This document shows positions 15,000 through 21,124 of a DNA stretch of 27,514 nucleotides, piece after piece. The number at the start of each line of letters is the position of its first letter. Position 1 is the stretch's first letter. This stretch comes from a virus. Where the stretch lies: IMG/VR virus record IMGVR_UViG_3300006752_000166, positions 1 through 27,514 of that record; one strand, given 5' to 3'. The notes below the pieces were generated by a model. The model saw nothing but the letters and a program-made list of their open reading frames with translations, was not told where the DNA came from and did no database searches. Position numbers and translations under genes: made by a program.

Positions 15000-15968
15000 A
15001 TGCCAATTAATAATAATTTAACTCCTATTAATCTTCCTATGGATTTAAAATTTAATCAAGAAGTTCGTACTAATTTTATTAATAATTTAGAATCATTAAA
15101 AATTGATTTAATTGATGGTCCGACAAGAGAACAAGCACAAAAAATTGCATGGCATATGACAAAAGCAACATGGGCTGATCAACCAACATCAACTAACTTT
15201 GAAGGTGCTGATCCTAAAGAAGCATCTATTAACTTGCAAGATGTTTTAAACTTTCGTGCTTTACCTACTCCTATGGAATGTTTAGGCTTTACATTTAGAA
15301 TTAGTGGTATTGACACACAAACTGTAACACATCTAATCAGACATCGTGCTGGATCTTTTGCAGCACAATGTACAGGTGATCGTGATTTAAGATTTGATAA
15401 TGCTTTAGTTCCAGAATCTATTGAAAATTCATCATATTACGATAGATTTAAAAAAATTGTAAGTGATGCAAAAAAATTATATGCAGACATGTCTGATAGT
15501 AAATGTATTTCAATGATGGATGCACGAGTTATTCTTCCAAAGTGTATGGAAACATTCTATATTGCGCGTTTTAATCTTAAAGATCTTATTGGTTTTATTA
15601 AACAACGTCAAGACGTACAAATTCAACCTGAAGTTGACAATATAATTGCGACAAGAATTGCAAAAATTGTTTGTACGCAAATTCCTGAAGTTGCAACTTG
15701 TCTTAACTTTGAAAAGCCTGATATGCATTATGTTCGTACTTTTAGAGTAAAACTTTCTGACGGAACGTATACTTCTCGTGGAACAAACTTATATCAACCA
15801 GAACCTAAAAATGATTTATTTGAATATCATGAAAATGATTCTATATATCAATGTAGACGTGAAGAGTTAAATGGAGATATGCCTACAAATGAAGCTAAAA
15901 ACTTTACTGTTATGTGGCATGATGATATCTCTTCTATTGATGCAATTAAAAAAACATTAAACTTTTAA
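15000..15968 (+). CDS. Divergent ThyX-family flavoenzyme (signature residues changed)
   Basis: The 322-residue protein is clearly in the ThyX superfamily: THLIRHRAGS (RHR at 114-116, Ser119), then DARVILPKCMETFYIARFN and a helix with KQRQDVQIQPEVD that matches the conserved Arg and E-x-x helix of ThyX. The signature RHRxxSxNExSxRY is not kept: the Asn-Glu pair is Ala121-Ala122, followed by QCTGDRDLRF. It also has ~50 extra N-terminal residues and a long C-terminal extension with no counterpart in the canonical ThyX at 11.6 kb. It may therefore use another pyrimidine nucleotide or another one-carbon chemistry, or be a specialised dTMP synthase. GGAGG four bases before the ATG is the strongest Shine-Dalgarno in the window, and a dedicated promoter precedes it, so high expression is likely. 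Confidence 0.75.
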   Translation: MPINNNLTPINLPMDLKFNQEVRTNFINNLESLKIDLIDGPTREQAQKIAWHMTKATWADQPTSTNFEGADPKEASINLQDVLNFRALPTPMECLGFTFRISGIDTQTVTHLIRHRAGSFAAQCTGDRDLRFDNALVPESIENSSYYDRFKKIVSDAKKLYADMSDSKCISMMDARVILPKCMETFYIARFNLKDLIGFIKQRQDVQIQPEVDNIIATRIAKIVCTQIPEVATCLNFEKPDMHYVRTFRVKLSDGTYTSRGTNLYQPEPKNDLFEYHENDSIYQCRREELNGDMPTNEAKNFTVMWHDDISSIDAIKKTLNF

Positions 15969-15992
15969 ATTTAAAAAGTAAGGTATAAAATT

Positions 15993-16439
15993 ATGAAAAT
16001 TTATTTAGCAAGTGGTTGGTTTAATCCTGTTCAAGCAGAAGAGTTAACAAAGCTCGAAAGAATATTTGATGAAAGAAGCGAATATTTTGACTTAGCTTCT
16101 CCAAGACGTATTTTTGTATGTCCTCCAGATGCTCCAAAGTCTGTACAAGATGAAACATTTTCAGGTAATTTACATCATATTGAAACAGCAGACTTTTTAT
16201 TAGTTAATACTCGTGACAAAGATATTGGAACTATTTGGGAAGCAGGATATGCTTATGCAATGAAAAGGCCTATTGTTTATTTTTGCGCAGGTTTACCAGA
16301 AGGTGCAAAATTTAATTTAATGCTCGCACGAAGTGGAATTAAAGTATGTACTTCATTTGATGAATTAGAAGAATACCTTGATAGAGCAATTCAATTAAAC
16401 GAATTGCCTTTTGAGCCATACGATAAAGATATTGAATAA
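15993..16439 (+). CDS. Nucleoside 2-deoxyribosyltransferase-like enzyme
   Basis: It is predicted to exchange the base of a 2'-deoxynucleoside or hydrolyse deoxynucleoside monophosphates. The family layout is visible in 148 residues: KIYLASGWF at the N-terminus (Rossmann-like first strand), a middle FSGNLHHIETADFLLVN, then DIGTIWEAGYAYAMKRP with the catalytic Glu83 and the glycine turn that binds ribose. It begins 24 bases after the divergent ThyX in the same unit, so the two may act in one pathway. The substrate cannot be told: both base-swapping transferases and DNPH1-like N-glycosidases have this signature. Confidence 0.8.
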   Translation: MKIYLASGWFNPVQAEELTKLERIFDERSEYFDLASPRRIFVCPPDAPKSVQDETFSGNLHHIETADFLLVNTRDKDIGTIWEAGYAYAMKRPIVYFCAGLPEGAKFNLMLARSGIKVCTSFDELEEYLDRAIQLNELPFEPYDKDIE

Positions 16440-16638
16440 AATTGAAAGAAAAGAATTTACTGAAAAGTATAAAAACAAATTAATATCTTTTAATTTTATA
16501 TTTGTAGAAAAGAAAAGTATTGCGATTGTTTTAGATGTAACTTATGACTATAACTTTGGATATACTTTTGTATTGTTTAGTGAAAATAAAAAGTTTAATG
16601 CTCCTATACTGCATATTGATTTTGAGGTTTTAAAATAA
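16432..16638 (+). CDS. Small beta-rich hypothetical protein, non-ATG start
   Basis: The reading frame has no ATG. The most likely start is the TTG at 16432, which overlaps the stop of the preceding gene in the same way as ATGAATAA at 1120; a second TTG lies 7 codons upstream at 16411. From 16432 the product is 68 residues, with alternating beta strands (ISFNFIFVEKKSIAIVLDV, FGYTFVLFSE) that could form an SH3-like barrel. No function is recognised. The gene lies between the deoxyribosyltransferase and another small gene one base downstream. Good codon-level continuity with its neighbours supports it, but the start is uncertain. Confidence 0.5.
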   Translation: MNKIERKEFTEKYKNKLISFNFIFVEKKSIAIVLDVTYDYNFGYTFVLFSENKKFNAPILHIDFEVLK

Positions 16639-16639
16639 A

Positions 16640-16831
16640 ATGAGTGGTAAAATTATTTTATCTGAAACTGATTTGTTACAAGTTTATAATGAGTTATTTG
16701 TCGAAGAAGAAATATATCTAAAGCTTTCAGATATAGAAGAACTAATTCTTCATCAAGTAAAAGATAAAAATTCTATTACTATAAAAATAGAAAAGAAAGA
16801 TTTTTTAGAAATTGTAAAGTCTTTTAAATAA
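16640..16831 (+). CDS. Small hypothetical protein
   Basis: The 63-residue protein is acidic-helical at the centre (LQVYNELFVEEEIYLKLSDIEEL) with a basic end. No motif is recognised. A weak GAGG lies 12 bases upstream of the ATG, within the end of the previous gene, so coupling is likely. It is the last gene before the accessory stretch that begins with the epimerase. Confidence 0.5.
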   Translation: MSGKIILSETDLLQVYNELFVEEEIYLKLSDIEELILHQVKDKNSITIKIEKKDFLEIVKSFK

Positions 16832-16869
16832 AATTTTTAGAAAATTTACTAAGTTAAAAAAGGATAAAA

Positions 16870-17856
16870 ATGAGAATAGCAATTACAGGTGAAAAAGGTT
16901 TTATTGCTAAAAATTTGGCAAATGAAATTACAAAGCAAGGACATGAATTTGTATCATTGGACGAATCAGAATTTGCTAATTCAACGATGACAAAAACAAA
17001 GTCAGGTGAAGTTTGTGTTTATAGCAATAGTGTTGAAAGTTGGTTTAACTTATTCAAAGCTACAAATTTAGACTGTATTGTCCATAATGCTGCAGTTGTT
17101 GGAACAGATGTTGTTGCTCTTAACTCAAAACATGCTATTAATACAAATGTTTTAGGTACTCAAAATATTGTAGAAGCTGCTAATAAAAAAAATATATTAG
17201 TTGTTTATACTGGAACTACAGTAATTTATGATACAGTAAAATATCAAAATAAGTTTATATTAGAAGATAGTAAAATATTTCCTAAAACTTTATATGCTAT
17301 ACAAAAATATGCAGGTGAAATGATTGTTAGGAGTTTAGCAAAGGAATGGTTAGTTATGAGACCTTTATTTGCTTATGGCGGTGTAGGAGATATGAATTCT
17401 TTAATTGCTAAATCAATGTATGCAGCAAAAAACAATATCGAAAATATTGATATGTTTTTAGATCCTAACAAAATAAAAGATTATATGCATGTAAATGATT
17501 TTTGTAATGCTATAATGACAGCAATATTGTCAAATGTTAGAAATAAAGATTTTAACGTTTCAGCAAATAATCCTTATAAAACTTCTATGATTATTAAAAA
17601 AGTTTCTGATGAAATTAAGTTAAATCTAGAAAGTACTTTAAATTGGCACCCAGAGACAGATTATTTAGGCAATCATAGATTATCACCAGATAAATTTAGA
17701 GATCACTTTGATTGGAAACCACATGTTTCATTGGAGCAAGGAATAAAAATGTCTTGGGCTTCAATCTGCGATGACAATACAAATTATAATCCTCTTGTTT
17801 ATTTAGAGCAAGCAAAAAAAGAGAATATTGACTTAAAAGATTTTTTTCCTAAATAA
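16870..17856 (+). CDS. NAD-dependent epimerase/dehydratase (extended SDR)
   Basis: This is a sugar-nucleotide epimerase, dehydratase or reductase. The NAD-binding glycine motif is GEKGFIAKN (G7, G10), NAA is in VHNAAVV (73-75), and the catalytic pair is Tyr142/Lys146 in LYAIQKYAGE, with the TGTTVIY strand carrying the Ser/Thr of the triad. The C-terminal half has DYMHVNDFCNAI, typical of GDP-fucose synthase and UDP-glucose 4-epimerase relatives. Length is 328 residues. The ribosome site AAAAAAGGATAAAA is strong. No glycosyltransferase is recognised in the window. It could modify glycans on the host surface, on virions, or on modified bases. Confidence 0.85.
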   Translation: MRIAITGEKGFIAKNLANEITKQGHEFVSLDESEFANSTMTKTKSGEVCVYSNSVESWFNLFKATNLDCIVHNAAVVGTDVVALNSKHAINTNVLGTQNIVEAANKKNILVVYTGTTVIYDTVKYQNKFILEDSKIFPKTLYAIQKYAGEMIVRSLAKEWLVMRPLFAYGGVGDMNSLIAKSMYAAKNNIENIDMFLDPNKIKDYMHVNDFCNAIMTAILSNVRNKDFNVSANNPYKTSMIIKKVSDEIKLNLESTLNWHPETDYLGNHRLSPDKFRDHFDWKPHVSLEQGIKMSWASICDDNTNYNPLVYLEQAKKENIDLKDFFPK

Positions 17857-17902
17857 TTTATTTTTTACTCGATATACTTACCCTATAAAGGAGATATTTT
17901 AT

Positions 17903-18670
17903 ATGGGTAGGCCTAGTAATAAAGTTTCTAAAAAATGTTCTCATTGCAACGCAGACTATTTAGTTTCACCTTCAAAATTTGAAACTTCTAAGTTTTGTTC
18001 TAGAAAGTGTATGAGAGAATCAAAAAGTGTATCTAAAGAATATGACTGTTTAAATTGTGGAAAAAAATTTGTTTCTTATAAAAATAAGTCTTATTGCAGT
18101 AGATCATGTTATCTTACTAAAGTAACGAAAAAAAGAATTGATTTAAAGTGTGGTAATTGTGGAAAAGAATATGTAAAACCAGAAGGTCAATTGACAAAGT
18201 TTTGTAGTAAAAAATGTGCTTTAATAGCTCAAAGTTCTGGATTACAAGAAATACCTTCAAATGGAAGAAAAGGTTTTAGAAGAGATTTAAACCCGAAATA
18301 TTTTTTTAAATCTTCTTTAGAAGCAGACTACGCTAGATGGTGTGATTTCGTAGGAAAAGATTATATTTATGAACACAAAACTTTTAATGTTGACTTTGGC
18401 AATAAAACAAAAGTTTATACTCCAGACTTTTATCATCCTGACGAAGACAGATATGTTGAAACAAAAGCTATAAGAAGAGATAGAAAATTTAATTCAAATC
18501 TTCTTGCTGCTGATATTTTAAAAACACAAGGATTAAACATTGAAGTTTTGTTAATGGATGAATTTTATAGAAATATAAAACAAAGTGGTCATTATTGGTT
18601 AATAGACAATATTGAAAACAAAAACTATAACGGAACTAGACATTTAATCTACTTAAAAAAGAAAGTTTAA
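17903..18670 (+). CDS. Free-standing endonuclease: zinc fingers + PD-(D/E)XK (T7 endonuclease I-like) domain
   Basis: This is a probable homing-type or junction-type endonuclease. The first ~110 residues hold three Cys4 zinc knuckles of the form C-x2-C followed by F/YCSxxC (C12/C15/C32/C36; C49/C52/C65/C69; C83/C86/C101/C105). From ~130 a PD-(D/E)XK core follows: FKSSLEADYARW (Glu140), IYEHKTFNVDF, VYTPDFY (Asp175) and YVETKAI (Glu186, Lys188), the spacing of Phage_endo_I-like nucleases. Length is 255 residues. AAAGGAG precedes the ATG. Such genes often insert between conserved phage genes and cut the empty site of rivals. A role in debranching DNA is the alternative. Confidence 0.75.
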   Translation: MGRPSNKVSKKCSHCNADYLVSPSKFETSKFCSRKCMRESKSVSKEYDCLNCGKKFVSYKNKSYCSRSCYLTKVTKKRIDLKCGNCGKEYVKPEGQLTKFCSKKCALIAQSSGLQEIPSNGRKGFRRDLNPKYFFKSSLEADYARWCDFVGKDYIYEHKTFNVDFGNKTKVYTPDFYHPDEDRYVETKAIRRDRKFNSNLLAADILKTQGLNIEVLLMDEFYRNIKQSGHYWLIDNIENKNYNGTRHLIYLKKKV

Positions 18671-18673
18671 ATA

Positions 18674-18856
18674 ATGTATAAAGAAGGTGATTTAGTAAAA
18701 GTATATAAAGCAAGGATAAGTAGAAAATCTTTTAATTACGGTATTGTAATATCAAAAACACAAAAAGAATTAAACAATAATAATACAACAGTATATTGTA
18801 TTTTATCAAATAACAAAATTACATTTTCAATTTCTAGATATCTAAGTAAAGTATAA
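18674..18856 (+). CDS. Small basic hypothetical protein (SH3/KOW-like)
   Basis: The 60-residue protein begins MYKEGDLVKVYKARI and continues in alternating strands (NYGIVISKTQ, VYCILSN), a pattern typical of small SH3-like or KOW beta barrels. It is basic. It starts 3 bases after the endonuclease gene with no clear Shine-Dalgarno. The function is unknown. The 143 bases that follow contain nothing that I can name. Confidence 0.45.
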   Translation: MYKEGDLVKVYKARISRKSFNYGIVISKTQKELNNNNTTVYCILSNNKITFSISRYLSKV

Positions 18857-18999
18857 TAAAAAAATTCGTAGCAAGTCTTTATAACTTTAAATTTGAAACT
18901 ATAAACTTCTTATTAATTGATATAAGTAATAATACAGCTAATTTTTAATAGAACGAAAAAAATCATCTATTAATTTAAACATCAAGGATATTGTTTTAT

Positions 19000-20196
19000 A
19001 TGCAAAAAAGATATCATAATCAAAAAGGATTCATATCAGTAGTTATATTGTTTATGGCTGCAGTATTAGCTTTTATATCATATAATATAATAGATATAGG
19101 CACTACAAGCATTAAAGTAAACACTGAAAAGCAAACTTTAGATGCTTGTAGTGTTTTAGCAGGGCAAATCTTAATAAAGACAAATAATATACAAGAAGCA
19201 TGTAGTTCTCAAAACTTAAATCAATGCTCTGAGTTAACAGGTAATACTGATTCTAATATGTCTTGTATTGACTTAGGTCTAGAATGTAATAACTTAGACG
19301 AATGCAAAAGAAAAATGCTCATAACTTCAGAATATAATCCCGGAAATTTAGAAGTTGCTAAATCAGTTGAAATACATGTTAATGAAGAAACTCACGAAGT
19401 CAATCTTGTTGATGCTGCAGTAATAATGCTTTTAGACTTTAGCGGTTCTATGCAAGGAAATAGAATAAATCAATTAAAAGCCGCAGTAGCAGAGTTTATA
19501 AGTTCAAACTATAATTTAAATTACTCTGTTATTCTTTATAATAACAGCATTATATCATTATCAAATATTGATAAAGGATTAAACCACGATCAAAACGTGC
19601 TGTCTATAGTTGAAAGTAACAGTGCAAGAGGAGGTACAAATTTTTTATTGCCTTTACAAGAAGCTTTAAGACAAATAAATAACACAAATCATGAAGCATA
19701 CTACATAATGTTAATATCAGACGGTGCTCCAAATGAAGGACCTAATCCTTCTAGAAACTTTGTTACAAACAATATCATGAATATTGACAATAGTTTTTGT
19801 TTAGTATCAACTAGACAAAATCCTTGTATCACAATTTTTACTTTAGGCGTTGACAATGCTGACTTAGGAACATTAAGAATGTTAAGTGGTAATACAATTA
19901 GTCAAGACCCAGTTAATTATTCTTATACAGCTAGTTCAAACCAAACTTCTGATGCGTTTAATGCAATTATAGAAGAAATAATTTGTAGAGTAGGTCCTGT
20001 TAGATCTGAAGGTTTTCTTAAAGTTTTTAACGACTTAGAGATATTAGAAGAAAATATTGACTATATTTTTGATGTTCAAAATAAAATACTTAAGTTTTAT
20101 GATTCAGAGCCGTTTAATATATGTACAGAGATGATAAATAATAGAAGCAATATTACTTTAAGGTGGGGAAATCCAGAACTATATGTTATACATTAA
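19000..20196 (+). CDS. TadG-like membrane-anchored von Willebrand factor A protein
   Basis: Residues ~10-30 (GFISVVILFMAAVLAFI) form a hydrophobic segment followed by DIGTTSIKVNTEKQTLDACS, which resembles the N-terminus of TadE/TadG pilus-assembly proteins. The protein would sit in the inner membrane with the bulk in the periplasm. A von Willebrand A domain follows, with a complete MIDAS metal site: DFSGS (146-150), Thr213 in RGGTNF and Asp241 in LISDGAP. Ten cysteines, an even number clustered before and after the A domain, fit disulfides outside the cytoplasm. AAGGA at 18984 is 11 bases before ATG 19000; the upstream in-frame TTG at 18991 is only 2 bases away, so 19000 is chosen (398 residues). 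Such a protein is unexpected in a replication region and may have been acquired. It could act in superinfection exclusion, adhesion or virion decoration, which is not determined. Confidence 0.8.
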   Translation: MQKRYHNQKGFISVVILFMAAVLAFISYNIIDIGTTSIKVNTEKQTLDACSVLAGQILIKTNNIQEACSSQNLNQCSELTGNTDSNMSCIDLGLECNNLDECKRKMLITSEYNPGNLEVAKSVEIHVNEETHEVNLVDAAVIMLLDFSGSMQGNRINQLKAAVAEFISSNYNLNYSVILYNNSIISLSNIDKGLNHDQNVLSIVESNSARGGTNFLLPLQEALRQINNTNHEAYYIMLISDGAPNEGPNPSRNFVTNNIMNIDNSFCLVSTRQNPCITIFTLGVDNADLGTLRMLSGNTISQDPVNYSYTASSNQTSDAFNAIIEEIICRVGPVRSEGFLKVFNDLEILEENIDYIFDVQNKILKFYDSEPFNICTEMINNRSNITLRWGNPELYVIH

Positions 20197-21044
20197 AAGT
20201 CTAAACAGACTAATATCTTATTTTCTAATTTATTAATTAATAATTGAATTTGATCATTAGATGGTTTGTAAGCATTAAAAAATATTCTTCGAAGTCTTTC
20301 TTTCTCGCTATTATCAATTGTTTTTGCGTTGTTTATTATGCTAAAATCTTTTGGACTGTCCATTTTAGAAATACAATACGCAAATATAGAAGCAGGAAAA
20401 TCATTTTCTCCAACAGACTCTGTAAATTTTATTTCTGTAAAAAATTTATGTAAAGCTAAATGATTAAGAAAACCTTTCATTTCTTTATCGCTAAGCATGT
20501 TGTCTTCTTCATAACCATCTTTAACATTTTGTATTTCAATACTATAGTCATCGTAAGCACCTTCCCATTGACACCAGCCTCTATGATATTCTCCAAGTAT
20601 AGAGTTTTCACCGTATATTAAATGCTCAATATCATGAAGTAACCAATAAAAAGCATCACTATCTAAATTTTCTCCTCCAAGGTTATCACCAATACTGCTA
20701 GCAATTATAATTGGCTCTTTGTTATCTGTAACTATTAGCTGTCTAGATAATTCTTTGTCACCTTTGCTTTTGAAAAAATTAATAAGTTTACTTTTGGTTT
20801 CTCTATCATTTGATATTACTTTACCAAAACCTAAATTTAATGTTGATACATCTTGCAGTATTTCTATTTCATTGCTTTCATTTAAAAATTTCTTAAGCAA
20901 GTTTGCTTGATTAAAGTTTAATGTAATAATAGTAGCAGGTTTTGTTTGTTTAACAAGATAACTGTACTTCCCTCTTTCAGACAATAAATTACTATTCCAT
21001 TCAGTTAACAACTCTTTAAATTCTCTTCTGCTTAATTTGCTCAT
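20193..21044 (-). CDS. Hypothetical protein with HDxxH motif, the only minus-strand gene
   Basis: The 283-residue protein is not recognised. It opens with a basic amphipathic helix (MSKLSRREFKELLTEWNSNLL). The centre has WLLHDIEHLIYGE with His137-Asp138 and His141, a possible metal-binding HDxxH, followed by an acidic, aromatic segment (GWCQWEGAYDDYSIEI). The C-terminus is helical. AAGGA lies before the start on the minus strand. It converges with the von Willebrand gene, and the two stop codons share four bases. It is divergent from dnaE. Being oppositely oriented to more than 30 genes suggests independent, perhaps early or late, expression or recent insertion. I see no clear minus-strand promoter of the TGTGTAAA class. 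Confidence 0.65.
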   Translation of the reverse strand: MSKLSRREFKELLTEWNSNLLSERGKYSYLVKQTKPATIITLNFNQANLLKKFLNESNEIEILQDVSTLNLGFGKVISNDRETKSKLINFFKSKGDKELSRQLIVTDNKEPIIIASSIGDNLGGENLDSDAFYWLLHDIEHLIYGENSILGEYHRGWCQWEGAYDDYSIEIQNVKDGYEEDNMLSDKEMKGFLNHLALHKFFTEIKFTESVGENDFPASIFAYCISKMDSPKDFSIINNAKTIDNSEKERLRRIFFNAYKPSNDQIQLLINKLENKILVCLDF

Positions 21045-21068
21045 TTATAATCCTTAGTAATTTTTATA

Positions 21069-21098
21069 TGTGTAAATTAAATATTAATTAATTATAAT
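21069..21098 (+). promoter_or_regulatory. Promoter of the TGTGTAAA class, before the N-half of dnaE
   Basis: TGTGTAAA at 21069-21076 and TATAAT at 21093-21098 are 16 bases apart. The gene starts at 21125 with AGAAAGG in between. This promoter matches the one at 24978-25007 in front of the other half of the same polymerase. Confidence 0.65.
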
Positions 21099-21124
21099 AA
21101 ATAAAAACAAGAAAGGTATATAAT

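Noticed and set aside
18857-18999. 143-base gap before the von Willebrand gene examined for a tRNA, small RNA or promoter
   Set aside because: No cloverleaf, no TGTGTAAA element and no good hairpin were found. Only an AAGGA ribosome site at its end is convincing.
20198-20211. AGTCT-AAAC-AGACT hairpin at the convergent gene ends as a bidirectional terminator
   Set aside because: The stem is only five pairs and lies inside the coding end of the minus-strand gene, and no clean T-run follows on either strand.
20244-20910. Plus-strand open frames opposite the minus-strand gene
   Set aside because: The minus-strand frame is 283 codons long, has a good ribosome site and ordinary composition. The plus frames are short and Cys/Ile/Phe-rich, as expected for antisense shadows.
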